Part shown: positions 1 to 8,562 of the stretch, piece by piece | How positions within the stretch are numbered: position 1 is the first letter of the stretch | Layout: the number at the start of each line of letters is the position of its first letter | DNA from: Rhizobium sp. ACO-34A | GTDB taxonomy: Bacteria; Pseudomonadota; Alphaproteobacteria; Rhizobiales; Rhizobiaceae | Assembly (NCBI GenBank): GCA_002600635.1 | Contig: CP021371.1 | Location: 3,351,001-3,415,000, forward strand | Direction: 5' to 3' | Length of the DNA: 64,000 nt | Made by a program: the position numbers and the translations under genes | The notes under the pieces: model-generated | Databases searched by the model: none | Told to the model about the DNA's origin: nothing | The model's input: the letters and a program-made list of their open reading frames with translations, nothing else

Positions 1-1197
1 GATGGTGACGGCCTCTTCCTCATCCTTGTAGGGCAGGATCGACAGCACCGGCCCGAAGATCTCTTCACGCGCGATGGTCATGTCGTTGGTGACATTGCCG
101 AAGATGGTCGGGCGGATGTAGTAGCCGCGATTGAGACTTTCCGGCCGACCGGGACCGCCTGCGACCAGCGTTGCGCCTTCCTTGATGCCGGCTTCGATCA
201 GCCGCTGGATCTTGTCGAACTGCAACTGGCTGACCACCGGGCCGAGCACGGTTTCTTCCGAGCGCGGATCCCCGACCACGAAGGTCTCGGCTTCCGACTT
301 CGCGTAACCGAGAGCTTCGTCATGACGGTCGGCCGGCACCAGCATGCGGGTCGGCGCATCGCAGGACTGGCCGGAATTGCCGAAGCACCCCTGAACGCCC
401 TTGCGAACGGCCGTTTCGAGATCCGCATCGGGCAGGATGATGTTGGCCGACTTGCCGCCAAGCTCCTGCGCCACGCGCTTGACCGTGTCGGCAGCCGTCT
501 TGGCGACGATGATGCCGGCGCGGGTCGACCCGGTGAAGGAAACCATGTCGACATCGGGATGACCGGCCATGACCTGACCGACATCGGGGCCGTTGCCCTG
601 CACCATGTTGTAAACGCCCTTCGGCACGCCGGCGGCTTCCATGACCTCCGAGAAGACGACACCGGAAATCGGCGCGATCTCGGAAGGCTTCAGCACAACA
701 GTGCAGCCGGCGGCGATGGCAGGGGCCACCTTGCAGACGATCTGGTTCAGCGGCCAGTTCCACGGCGTGATCAGCGCGCAGACACCGATAGGCTCCTTGA
801 CCACCGTGGTGCTACCGCGCTTCTCCGAAAACTCATAGGTTTCAAGCGCTGCGATGGTGGATTCCATGTGGGCGCGACCGGCCCATGCCTGCGCCTCGCG
901 GGCGAAGGAAAGCGGCGCGCCCATCTCCTGGCTGACGGCCTGGGCGATATCCTCGAAGCGCTCGTTATAGACTTCGAGAACCTTCTTCAGCAGCGCCAGC
1001 CGCCCAGCCACCGGCCACAGGGAGAAGGTGGCAAATGCCGTCTTGGCGGCGGCCACGGCCTTGTCCACATCGGCCTTCGAACCGACCGATATCTGCGTGT
1101 AGGCCTCCTCGGTCGAGGGATCGATCACGTCCAGAACCGCGGGCACCACGGGATCGACCCACGCGCCGTCGATGAAAAACTTCAGGTGATTGGACAT
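1..1197 (-). CDS. Aldehyde dehydrogenase, NAD(P)+-dependent (3' end outside window)
   Basis: Oxidises an aldehyde to its carboxylic acid with NAD(P)+. The reading frame begins at ATG 1197 and runs off the left edge after 399 codons, so roughly the last 70-80 residues of a usual ~475-residue protein are missing. The N-terminal Rossmann part contains the TPWNWP motif (about residues 144-149). The general-base glutamate lies in QELGGKS (Glu245) and the nucleophile in GQSCDA (Cys279), so the catalytic site is complete. It lies about 120 bp downstream of an FAD-dependent amine/amino-acid oxidoreductase on the same strand. An oxidase that releases an aldehyde followed by a dehydrogenase would fit polyamine or amino-acid breakdown (PuuB/PuuC-like), but the substrate is inference. 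Confidence 0.93.
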   Translation of the reverse strand, partial: MSNHLKFFIDGAWVDPVVPAVLDVIDPSTEEAYTQISVGSKADVDKAVAAAKTAFATFSLWPVAGRLALLKKVLEVYNERFEDIAQAVSQEMGAPLSFAREAQAWAGRAHMESTIAALETYEFSEKRGSTTVVKEPIGVCALITPWNWPLNQIVCKVAPAIAAGCTVVLKPSEIAPISGVVFSEVMEAAGVPKGVYNMVQGNGPDVGQVMAGHPDVDMVSFTGSTRAGIIVAKTAADTVKRVAQELGGKSANIILPDADLETAVRKGVQGCFGNSGQSCDAPTRMLVPADRHDEALGYAKSEAETFVVGDPRSEETVLGPVVSQLQFDKIQRLIEAGIKEGATLVAGGPGRPESLNRGYYIRPTIFGNVTNDMTIAREEIFGPVLSILPYKDEEEAVTI

Positions 1198-1315
1198 GCA
1201 AGGCTCCTTGGAAGGAAGTGGGGGCGGGTTTGTCGCGGCGAACTATCCGTCAAGGCAAAGTCGACCGCAAGAAGATCGCGTCACAGGACGCGCAAATATT
1301 CAACGATGTACGGGG

Positions 1316-2602
1316 TTACTTCTCCAGACCGTCCAGCAAGCGATACCAGGCGATTGCAGCCGCCACGCCGATTTGCCGAAGGCCGTGAAACGGAATGGGA
1401 TGAATGGCCGAGACGGGAAAAGGCAGCGTCGTCCGGTCGCCTGTCTCGATATACTTCGCAAGACGCGGCCCTATTGCGGTCATCAGACCGACACCCCTCC
1501 CTTGACAGCCGGCAACCATCAACAGGCCCTTTTCCGGCTCGTGAACATGGGGCAGATGATCCGGCGTCACGGCCACCCGGCCGAACCACCTGTGGGCAAT
1601 GGAAATATCGCCGAGAGCGGGAAAAAGGCGCAGCATCGCCCGCTGCAGATGCGCCCAGTCCTCCTCGCTCTTCGGCTCGGACATTCGCCCTCGCCCACCG
1701 AGTACAAGCCGGCCATCCGGGCTTTTGCGATAATAGACGAGGATACGCCGGCTGTCGGAAACCGCCTGTCCATGGGGCAGAATCGTCTCCCGCTGCGCTT
1801 CGTTCAGCGGCGCGGTGGCGATCTGGAAGGAATGCAGCGGCACGAGGCTCTGGGCAAGCCCCGGCACCAGACGACCGGAATAGGCGTTGGTCGCCAGCAG
1901 AACGGTGCGGGCCGAAATCGACTGGCCGCCGGACAGCGAAACCGTCCAGGCGCCGCTCTCCTGCCGAAGCCCAGTGACGGTCTCTCCCGTAGCGATGCGG
2001 GCACCGGCGGCAACCGCGAGACGCGCGAGTTCGCAGACGAAGGCAAGCGGATTGATGACACCCGCCCGCCGGTCGAGCCAGCCGCCCAGATAGCCGTGTG
2101 CGCCGGTCATCAGGGCGATATCGGATGCATTGAGCAGCGTCACGTCGGCGCCGCGGGCGCGCCACTGCCTGTTGCGCTCCTCGGCATTGCCCATCGCCGT
2201 ATGCGTATGCGCGGCCTGTATCCAGCCGTTGCGCAGGTGCTCGACATCAAGCCCCTCGCTTTCAATGAGATCGAAGACGACATCGGCCGTGCGCGAAGCG
2301 AAATCGATCAGCCGCTCGCCCTTCTCCTCGCCAAAGCGGGCGATCAGCCATTCGGGATCGTATTTGAGACCGGGAATGACCTGTCCGCCATTGAGCCCGG
2401 AAGCCCCCTCGCCGATGTCGCGGGCCTCCACGACCCTGACGACCAGCCCGCTGCGGGCTGCGGCAAGCGCCGTCGAAAGGCCCTGAAAACCCGCGCCCAC
2501 GATAACAAGATCGACCACCTCCCGCGAGCCGACCGGCGCAACAGCAATCCGGTCACGATCGGGCCGTCTCCACACCGGACAGGAAAACCGCGAGGGCACC
2601 AT
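1316..2602 (-). CDS. FAD-dependent oxidoreductase, DAO family (PuuB-like)
   Basis: Flavoprotein of the D-amino-acid oxidase/glycine oxidase family, which oxidises a secondary or primary amine and gives an imine or aldehyde. The dinucleotide-binding fold is plain near the N-terminus (VIVGAGFQGLSTALA with the GxGxxG pattern), and the C-terminus has the family's second FAD contact region (GCQGRGVGLMTAIG). Length of 428 residues is normal for gamma-glutamylputrescine oxidoreductase-type members. The start is taken at ATG 2602; a TTG two codons upstream is also in frame, and the ~30 residues before the Rossmann fold make a later start possible. It precedes an aldehyde dehydrogenase on the same strand, which could take its product onward. 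The exact substrate is not readable from sequence. Confidence 0.88.
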   Translation of the reverse strand: MVPSRFSCPVWRRPDRDRIAVAPVGSREVVDLVIVGAGFQGLSTALAAARSGLVVRVVEARDIGEGASGLNGGQVIPGLKYDPEWLIARFGEEKGERLIDFASRTADVVFDLIESEGLDVEHLRNGWIQAAHTHTAMGNAEERNRQWRARGADVTLLNASDIALMTGAHGYLGGWLDRRAGVINPLAFVCELARLAVAAGARIATGETVTGLRQESGAWTVSLSGGQSISARTVLLATNAYSGRLVPGLAQSLVPLHSFQIATAPLNEAQRETILPHGQAVSDSRRILVYYRKSPDGRLVLGGRGRMSEPKSEEDWAHLQRAMLRLFPALGDISIAHRWFGRVAVTPDHLPHVHEPEKGLLMVAGCQGRGVGLMTAIGPRLAKYIETGDRTTLPFPVSAIHPIPFHGLRQIGVAAAIAWYRLLDGLEK

Positions 2603-2774
2603 AACCAATATCCTGAAAATATATCAAATAGCTGCCGCGCAGACTGAACGCGGCATTTTCCAAAATCAATAGATTTTTAGGGAGCATGCGCCCTATCAAC
2701 AGTGGCCGGGCAAGGCCGGTATCAAAGCAGGAAGATAGAGCGTTGATGGCAGATCCGTTCTCGCCGGAAATGCT

Positions 2775-3479
2775 CTATTGCGCGACGTCCACACGTTCGG
2801 GAAGACGCCAGTCGATCGGCTCCAGCCCACGCGATTTCAGGAAGTCGTTGGCCTTGGAGAAATGCCGGCAGCCGAAGAAGCCGTTATGGGCCGAAAGCGG
2901 CGACGGATGCGGTGCCTTCAGCACCAGATGGCGCTGGCGATCGACGAAGGCAGCCTTCTTCTGCGCATAGGATCCCCAGAGCATGAAGACGACGTTTTCG
3001 CATTCCTCGTTGACCGCCCGGATGACGGCATCGGTGAAGCGTTCCCAGCCATGGCCCTGATGCGCGGCGGCCCTCGCCTCCTCCACCGTCAGCACGCTGT
3101 TGAGCAGAAGCACGCCCTGCCGCGCCCAGCTTTCGAGGAAGCCGTGACGAGCCGGCTCGATACCGAGATCGGTCGCCATTTCCTTGTAGATGTTGACCAG
3201 CGACGGAGGAATGCGAACGCCGGGCCGAACGCTGAAGCAAAGGCCATGAGCCTGCCCGGCGCCGTGATAGGGATCCTGACCGAGAATGACCACCCGGACA
3301 TTCTGGAGCGGCGTCAGGTCGAGAGCGCGGAAATATTCGTTACCCTTGGGGAAGATGCGCTTGCCATTCGCCTTCTCGGCAAGCAGGAACTCCCTGAGCT
3401 GCTGCATGTATGGACTGGCGAACTCCGGCCCCAGCACCCGCTTCCAGCTCTCTTCCAGCCTGACATCCGACGAAGTCAT
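2775..3479 (-). CDS. ung: Uracil-DNA glycosylase (family 1)
   Basis: Removes uracil from DNA at the start of base-excision repair. Both diagnostic motifs are present: GQDPYHG (water-activating Asp) and the C-terminal [17 protein letters not shown] loop with the catalytic His. Length of 234 residues matches the family. The frame continues 21 codons further upstream, but the ATG at 3479 ([11 protein letters not shown]) gives the normal N-terminus and is preferred. It stands alone between the FAD oxidoreductase and a glycosyltransferase on the opposite strand and has no obvious operon partner. Confidence 0.97.
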   Translation of the reverse strand: MTSSDVRLEESWKRVLGPEFASPYMQQLREFLLAEKANGKRIFPKGNEYFRALDLTPLQNVRVVILGQDPYHGAGQAHGLCFSVRPGVRIPPSLVNIYKEMATDLGIEPARHGFLESWARQGVLLLNSVLTVEEARAAAHQGHGWERFTDAVIRAVNEECENVVFMLWGSYAQKKAAFVDRQRHLVLKAPHPSPLSAHNGFFGCRHFSKANDFLKSRGLEPIDWRLPERVDVAQ

Positions 3480-3686
3480 TGCGATACCACCGTCCTGCGT
3501 TTCGATCGGGAGTGATTGAAAGCCGAAAGACCGTCCTGTCAATCCCGCAACTTGTCGGTCCGGCGAAACCTGCCGGATCGTCCACCGGGTGGGAGTGGCT
3601 GAAGTCCAATGAATTCAGTCACAGGCAGCTTTGCCAAACTGTCACAAGCCGGTGCTATGCGGAATCTTCCACGGTGAGGTTGTGCC

Positions 3687-4883
3687 ATGACTCTGCTGAT
3701 ATGGTTCTGCGCGGTAGCCCTTGTTGTCCACCTCTCCAGCATCATTCTGGTGCTTGTCTGGAGAAGTACACGGCATGAGGAGCCTCTTCCCTCGCGACCG
3801 CCTGCCGTCACCATCGTCAGGCCCGTCTGCGGTCTGGAGAACAATCTGGAATCGACGCTCCAGTCGACTTTCCGGCTCGACTGGCCGGATTACGAGATCG
3901 TCTTTTGCGCCGCGACCGCCAACGACCCGGCGATTGCGGTCGTCCGCCGCTGCATGGCGTCGCATCCGCATATACCTGCCCGCCTGCTGGTCGGCGACGA
4001 CAGGATCAGCGTCAATCCGAAACTCAATAACGTCATCAAGGGCTGGCGATCCGCCCGCTACGATTGGATCGTGCTGGCCGATAGCAACGTGCTGATGCCG
4101 GAAGACTATATCCGCCAGCTCTTCGCGCGCTGGCTTCCCGGCACGGGAGCCGTGTGCTCGCCGCCCATCGGCTCCGCGCCGGAAGGCTTCGCCGCAGAAC
4201 TGGAATGCGCATGGCTGAACAGCTTCCAGGCCCGTTGGCAGTTGTTGGCCGATGCCATCGGCCTTGGCTTCGCGCAGGGCAAGACCATGCTGCTCAACCG
4301 CCAGATCATGGCCCGCGCCGGCGGCTTCGAGCGGCTCGGCGAGGAAGTGGCGGAGGATGCGGCGACAACCGGCCTGATCCGCGGGCTGGGCCTCAAGGTC
4401 CGGCTGGTGAAGCAGCCCTTCCCCCAGCCGCTCGGCCGCCGCGATCTCGCCTCGGTGTGGAAGCGGCAATTGCGCTGGGCTCGCCTGCGGCGCGCGTCCT
4501 TCCCGCTCTATTTCGTGCCCGAACTCTTTGCCGGCGCAGCGCTCCCCCTCACGGCATTGACCGCCCTCGTTGCAACCGGCACCTGCTCGCCCTTGAGCGC
4601 GCTCGTCTACCTCGTCGCATGGTATGGTGGTGAAACCCTGCTCAACAGAAGCTTCGGATGGCATACGGGCATCCTTGGCCTGCCGGCCACGGTGACGAGA
4701 GACATTGCGCTTCCGATCCTGTGGATCGCGGCATGGTTCGGTAACGGCTTCATCTGGCGAGGCAATGCCATGACGGTGGCGTCCGATGAGGAGACGGAAA
4801 CATCCTCCGCCAAGGCCCGTTTTCGTCGCATGATGAACAAGACCCGCGAGCGGGCAAGAATGCTGACCGCATTCCGCAACTGA
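3687..4883 (+). CDS. Glycosyltransferase family 21 (ceramide glucosyltransferase-like)
   Basis: Membrane-bound GT-A transferase related to eukaryotic ceramide glucosyltransferase. In rhizobia and agrobacteria family-21 enzymes are known to glycosylate lipids such as diacylglycerol or ceramide; which acceptor applies here is not readable. Visible features: a hydrophobic N-terminal helix (residues 2-24), VTIVRPVCG at the start of the catalytic domain, an acidic LADSN site near residue 133, an EDAATTG motif and the RQLRW (Q-x-x-R-W) motif typical of processive-type inverting transferases, then several hydrophobic segments (about 275-355). Length of 398 is normal. It is monocistronic and followed by a large inverted repeat at 4953-4995. 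Confidence 0.88.
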   Translation: MTLLIWFCAVALVVHLSSIILVLVWRSTRHEEPLPSRPPAVTIVRPVCGLENNLESTLQSTFRLDWPDYEIVFCAATANDPAIAVVRRCMASHPHIPARLLVGDDRISVNPKLNNVIKGWRSARYDWIVLADSNVLMPEDYIRQLFARWLPGTGAVCSPPIGSAPEGFAAELECAWLNSFQARWQLLADAIGLGFAQGKTMLLNRQIMARAGGFERLGEEVAEDAATTGLIRGLGLKVRLVKQPFPQPLGRRDLASVWKRQLRWARLRRASFPLYFVPELFAGAALPLTALTALVATGTCSPLSALVYLVAWYGGETLLNRSFGWHTGILGLPATVTRDIALPILWIAAWFGNGFIWRGNAMTVASDEETETSSAKARFRRMMNKTRERARMLTAFRN

Positions 4884-4952
4884 TCCCGGCAGGAGCGGAA
4901 ATCTGGGTCGGGCCCGCCCCGGCTGCCTCCCTATATCATCAGGAACGGAATG

Positions 4953-4995
4953 CCTGCGGGCGGAGGCAAGGCCGAAGCCCCGCCCCGCCCGCAGG
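4953..4995 (+). terminator. Large GC-rich inverted repeat after the glycosyltransferase
   Basis: An 11-bp perfect stem (CCTGCGGGCGG at 4953-4963 pairing with 4985-4995) with a 21-nt spacer lies 70 bp past the glycosyltransferase stop. No clean U-tract follows, so it may be a weak terminator, an RNA-stabilising hairpin or an intergenic repeat. Confidence 0.45.
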
Positions 4996-5071
4996 GAGGT
5001 TTCCTTAGAGTTTGCCAAGGATAAGTGGAAACCGGTTATCCCGAAAAGACAAACGAAAACAAAAGAAATGA

Positions 5072-5106
5072 GAGTCTGGCTGGTTCAGAATGAACCTGAC
5101 AGACTC
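5072..5106. repeat. Nested intergenic palindrome
   Basis: Outer arms GAGTCTG (5072-5078) and CAGACTC (5100-5106) enclose inner arms GGTTCA (5082-5087) and TGAACC (5091-5096), giving a long interrupted hairpin. It is followed by a TCTAAAGCGTGTCGCG-type stretch that resembles intergenic elements common in rhizobial genomes. It sits in the 326-bp gap between the glycosyltransferase and the converging GMC oxidoreductase, in which no gene is seen, and may terminate transcription from both sides. Confidence 0.6.
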
Positions 5107-5209
5107 TAAAGCGTGTCGCGACCTTTCAGGTTCGCACCATACGCTTGAAGTCGTCATTTCATCGCATGTCGCTGCCACGAGACCGCTGCACACGATCACG
5201 CGGCAAGCT

Positions 5210-6781
5210 TCAGATCACGCCCGAGCCCATCTGCCCGGCGATATATTCCGCCTGCCGGATTGCCAGCGTGACGATGGTCAGCGTCGGGTTTTCCGCGCCG
5301 CCGGTCGTGAACTGGCTGCCGTCCGAGATGAATAGGTTCTTGATGTCGTGGGTCTGGCCATGTTTGTTGACCACGCCATCCTGCGCCTTCTCGCTCATCC
5401 GGTTGGTGCCGAGATTGTGCGTCGAGGGATAGGGCGGCGTCGGGAAGGAACGGGTTGCGCCGACCGCTTCGTAGAGCGCCATGCCCTGCTTGTAGGCGTG
5501 ATTGCGCATGGCGTCGTCGTTCGGATGGTCGGTGAACCAGACATCCGGGATCGGCATGCCATACTTGTCCTTCAGCTCCTTGTGCAGCTTCACCGCATTC
5601 TGTTCCTGCGGCATGTCCTCGCCGACGATCCACATGCCCGCCATGTTGGCGTAGTTGTCGAGCGCCGAGGTGAACGAACGGCCCCAGCCGCCCGGATCGA
5701 GGAAGGCCGCCATGAAGGGAAGGCCGAGCGACAGCGTCTCCAGCTCGTAGCCGCCGACGAAGCCGCGCGATGGATCGTGCTTCGCCTCGTCGCGGATGAT
5801 GCCGGCCATGGTCGTTCCGCGATACATGTGCACCGGCTTTTCGAACACGGCATAGACCGAACCGGTCGTATGGCGCATGTAGTTCTTGCCCACCTGCCCG
5901 GACGAGTTGGCAAGACCGTGCGGGAACATCGAGGAATGCGAGTTGAGCAGCAGTCGCGGGCTTTCGATGGAATTGCCGGCGACGGCGACGATGCGGGCCT
6001 TCTGGCTCTGCAGCTTGCCGTCCTTGTCGGCATAGACGACCGCCGTCACCTTGCCCGACTTGTCGTGCTCGATCTTTACGACATGGGAATTCGGCCGGAC
6101 TTCCAGCTTGCCGGTCGCCTCGCCCTTCGGGATTTCGGTGTAGAGCGTCGACCACTTGGCTCCCCACTTGCAGCCCTGGAAACAGAAGCCCGTCTGCTGA
6201 CAGCCGACACGACCGTCCCGGTCGGCGGAGTTGATGGCCATCCGGCCGGTGTGACATTCCTGATAGCCAAGCTTGTCGGCGCCTGCCTTGAAGACCTTGA
6301 AATTGTTGCTCCCCGGCAGTCCCTCGATACCATTGGTGCGGGTCACGCCCATCTTGTCCTCGGCCTTCGCATAATAGGGTTCGAGGTCGGCAAGCGTGAT
6401 CGGCCAGTCGAGAAGGTTCGCGCCTTTCACCTTGCCGTAATGGGTGAGCGTCCTGAACTCATGTTCCTGAAAACGCAGCGAAGCGCCCGCCCAGTGGGTG
6501 GTGGTGCCGCCGACCGCCTTGACGATCCAGGCCGGCAGATTGGGAAAGTCCTTCGCCACCCGCCAGCCGCCGCCGGTAGTGCGATGATCGAGCCAGGCGA
6601 GCTGGGCGAAACTGTCCCATTCGTCGTTGATGAAATCCTCGTGCTCGATCCGGTTTCCGGCTTCGAGAACGACCACGTCGATGCCCTTCTGGGCGAGTTC
6701 GTTGCCGAGCGTTCCGCCGCCCGCACCCGAACCGATGATGACGACCACGCTGTCGTCGTTGAGATCATAAGGCGCTGCCAT
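5210..6781 (-). CDS. GMC-family oxidoreductase (large FAD subunit)
   Basis: Flavoprotein that oxidises an alcohol or sugar-acid hydroxyl. It belongs to the glucose-methanol-choline group of membrane-bound gluconate/sorbitol-type dehydrogenases. The FAD fold is at the N-terminus (VVVIIGSGAGGGTLGNELA). An active-site region HNLGTNRMS and the second FAD motif ISDGSQFTTGGAENPTLT are near the C-terminus. Length of 523 fits the large catalytic subunit. It has no signal peptide, as usual for this subunit, which rides out with a Tat-exported partner encoded just upstream (6886-7431). The third component usual in such dehydrogenases, a multihaem cytochrome c subunit, is not in the window. Substrate unknown. 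Confidence 0.9.
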   Translation of the reverse strand: MAAPYDLNDDSVVVIIGSGAGGGTLGNELAQKGIDVVVLEAGNRIEHEDFINDEWDSFAQLAWLDHRTTGGGWRVAKDFPNLPAWIVKAVGGTTTHWAGASLRFQEHEFRTLTHYGKVKGANLLDWPITLADLEPYYAKAEDKMGVTRTNGIEGLPGSNNFKVFKAGADKLGYQECHTGRMAINSADRDGRVGCQQTGFCFQGCKWGAKWSTLYTEIPKGEATGKLEVRPNSHVVKIEHDKSGKVTAVVYADKDGKLQSQKARIVAVAGNSIESPRLLLNSHSSMFPHGLANSSGQVGKNYMRHTTGSVYAVFEKPVHMYRGTTMAGIIRDEAKHDPSRGFVGGYELETLSLGLPFMAAFLDPGGWGRSFTSALDNYANMAGMWIVGEDMPQEQNAVKLHKELKDKYGMPIPDVWFTDHPNDDAMRNHAYKQGMALYEAVGATRSFPTPPYPSTHNLGTNRMSEKAQDGVVNKHGQTHDIKNLFISDGSQFTTGGAENPTLTIVTLAIRQAEYIAGQMGSGVI

Positions 6782-6885
6782 GGTTTCCTCCCAGGAATAT
6801 CAATCCGGAATGTCGTCAATGCGCCGCCTCCCCGCGTAAGCGGGCCTCCTCGGGCGGCTTGCATCGTCGGGTTACAATCGGGGCG

Positions 6886-7431
6886 TCAGAGCCACTCGAG
6901 ATCGTCGAAGCCGCGGTGGATATAGCCACCCTTCGAGAAGGACTCGCCCTCATAGCCGAAGATCGGCCACAGCTCCTTCTGGTTATAGAGGCTGACCACG
7001 AGGTCGCCCCGCACCGCCTGGAAGAAGGGGGTCTTCTCGATATCGCGCAGGATCGCCACGCGCTGGTCCTCCCAGCCAAGCCCGGCATAGCCGCCGGGGC
7101 CTGAACGCTTGTCGAGATCGGCAATACCCTCTTCCACCAGCTTCTTGTGGGCGGGGTCCTTTGCGGCGAGATCGTCCTGTCCCTTGACCGCGATGGCGTA
7201 GAACCGGTCGGCAAGCTGGTCGTGCGGATAGATATCGCGGGCGAGCCTGATCAGCGTCGCCATGGTTTCGGGCTTGAGGGCCTTGGCTTCGAGCGCCCAG
7301 GCCGCCTGCGGACAGAGTACCGCCGAACCGCTGATGATGAGCAGCGCACCCACGCTGCCGGTTTTCAGCAGGTCGCGGCGCGAAAGCCCATTGGTCTTTT
7401 CCCCATTGGTCTTTTCAAAAAGTGTTACCAC
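6886..7431 (-). CDS. Gluconate 2-dehydrogenase subunit 3 family protein, Tat-exported
   Basis: Small accessory subunit of a GMC-type periplasmic dehydrogenase; it carries the twin-arginine signal used to export the complex. The signal is clear: SRRDLLKTG followed by a hydrophobic core (GALLIISGSAVLC) and an AWALEA cleavage region. The remainder (about residues 50-181) matches the gluconate 2-dehydrogenase subunit 3 domain in size. It lies about 100 bp upstream of the large subunit on the same strand, so the two probably form one transcript. Oddity: the codons before the Tat motif are duplicated (EKTNG twice) through a 15-bp tandem repeat at 7387-7416. Confidence 0.88.
   Translation of the reverse strand: MVTLFEKTNGEKTNGLSRRDLLKTGSVGALLIISGSAVLCPQAAWALEAKALKPETMATLIRLARDIYPHDQLADRFYAIAVKGQDDLAAKDPAHKKLVEEGIADLDKRSGPGGYAGLGWEDQRVAILRDIEKTPFFQAVRGDLVVSLYNQKELWPIFGYEGESFSKGGYIHRGFDDLEWL
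7387..7416. repeat. Two perfect 15-bp tandem repeats in the Tat-subunit gene
   Basis: The unit CCCATTGGTCTTTTC occurs twice in direct succession and keeps the frame, duplicating the pentapeptide EKTNG just upstream of the Tat signal. It is probably a recent slippage duplication. Confidence 0.85.
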
Positions 7432-7562
7432 GTCAGTCTCCTCCCAAGGTCTTGTGGCAATCGACGGTCCCTTATCCTCCGGTCCGTCAGGAGCGGCGCG
7501 CGAACGCGCCGCCCGATTTCAACGCATTGCCGGAAGGTCCTCCAACCCTCCAGCGGCGCGGA

Positions 7563-7985
7563 TCACTTGAAACGTCCGTAACGCTGCAGAACCTCGATCT
7601 TGTAGCCGTCCGGATCGGTGATGAAGAAGAAGCGGGCGAAGAGAGCGCCGTCGCGGTTGAACTCGACGATCTTGTTCGGGTTGAGCCCCAGATCCGTGAG
7701 CCGCTTGTGCTCGGCATCGAGATCGGTGACGCTCACGGCAAGATGGCCGTAGCCATTGCCGAGATCATAGGTTTCCTCGCGGCCCTTGTTGACGGTGAGT
7801 TCGAGCTCGAACTCCGTCTCCGCATTGCTCAGATAAACCAGCGTGAAGGTGTCGAAATCCAGCCTTTCGGCAATCTGCAGGCCGAAAGCCTGTTCGTAGA
7901 ACGCGACGGACCGGGCTTCTTCCAGCACCCGGATCATCGAATGGATCATCTTCGCCAAGGGCAACTCCTGTTTCATGCAAATCAT
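7563..7985 (-). CDS. Glyoxalase/VOC-family protein (lactoylglutathione lyase-like)
   Basis: Single-domain vicinal-oxygen-chelate enzyme resembling glyoxalase I, which isomerises the methylglyoxal-glutathione hemithioacetal to lactoylglutathione. It has the IHSMIRV..ARSVAFYEQAFGL opening, the FELELT glutamate strand, the NGYGHLAVSV metal-binding histidine and the ITDPDGYKIEVLQR end with its metal glutamate. Several starts are possible: ATG 7985 (chosen, AGGAA about 14 nt upstream), ATG 7976 and ATG 7949; the latter two would remove 3 or 12 residues before the conserved core. It is transcribed towards the Tat-subunit gene, which ends upstream of it. Confidence 0.86.
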   Translation of the reverse strand: MICMKQELPLAKMIHSMIRVLEEARSVAFYEQAFGLQIAERLDFDTFTLVYLSNAETEFELELTVNKGREETYDLGNGYGHLAVSVTDLDAEHKRLTDLGLNPNKIVEFNRDGALFARFFFITDPDGYKIEVLQRYGRFK

Positions 7986-8174
7986 CAATGCTGAAGAGTT
8001 TCCTATGACGGTGGCAAATCGGGTAGCAGCCCACTACCGCACCCGTGATTTCGAGTGTTTTTTTTCGTATTCTTTCCGTTTGACGCAAAGCATTACGGTG
8101 ATTTGCGAAATTGACCACGATCACGCCGCACCCCATAATGCTCAGCAAAACAAGAAACGCCGGAGGAGCATGCC

Positions 8175-8483
8175 ATGTGTGAAGTCTTTGCCGGACAGGA
8201 TCCGGCCCGCTACCGCGCAGTCAACCGCTCGGTGAGGATCGGTGGCCATTCGACCAGCATTCAGATCGAAGCCGCCTTCTGGGACTTGATAGACGAGATC
8301 GCCGCGGGACAGTCGATGTCGACCTCGCGATTTCTATCCACCCTTTATGACGAAGCATTGGAGCGGAACGGAACGGTTTCCAACTTCGCCTCGCTTCTGA
8401 GAACAAGCTGTCTGATCTATCTGATGGGCAAGGCCCAGCATCCGGATGCGCCTCAGGCCTTCCACATCATGGCTGCCGAGTAA
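8175..8483 (+). CDS. Ribbon-helix-helix domain protein
   Basis: A 102-residue protein carrying a ribbon-helix-helix fold of the type annotated RHH_4 in alphaproteobacteria (NRSVRIGGHSTSIQIEAAFWDLIDEIA then a second helix region SRFLSTLYDEAL). Such proteins are small DNA-binding factors, but the target here is unknown. It is monocistronic. Its stop is followed within 10 bp by a strong terminator shared with the converging dctA gene. A GGAGG-type ribosome-binding site (CGCCGGAGGAGC) lies ahead of ATG 8172-8177; the ATG at 8175 is used. Confidence 0.82.
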   Translation: MCEVFAGQDPARYRAVNRSVRIGGHSTSIQIEAAFWDLIDEIAAGQSMSTSRFLSTLYDEALERNGTVSNFASLLRTSCLIYLMGKAQHPDAPQAFHIMAAE

Positions 8484-8490
8484 GCAAAAA

Positions 8491-8524
8491 AAACGCGGCC
8501 CGCTCGAGGTCGGGCCGCGTTCTT
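8491..8524. terminator. Bidirectional rho-independent terminator
   Basis: An 11-bp perfect stem (8492-8502 with 8511-8521, core CGCGGCCCG) and an 8-nt loop, preceded by an A-run and followed by TTCTT. It lies between the converging ribbon-helix-helix gene and dctA. Confidence 0.9.
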
Positions 8525-8562
8525 ATCCGGTCGCCGTCTTGGGTCGGCGCCGAACGATCGGA

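Noticed and set aside
322..1977. Long open frame on the plus strand across the aldehyde dehydrogenase and FAD oxidoreductase genes
   Set aside because: Antisense shadow of two well-conserved genes in GC-rich DNA; its product has low-complexity Arg/Gly/Asp-rich composition and no recognisable domain.
5348..6925. 525-codon open frame opposite the GMC oxidoreductase
   Set aside because: It is a mirror of a gene with clear FAD motifs; no ribosome-binding site and no family resemblance.
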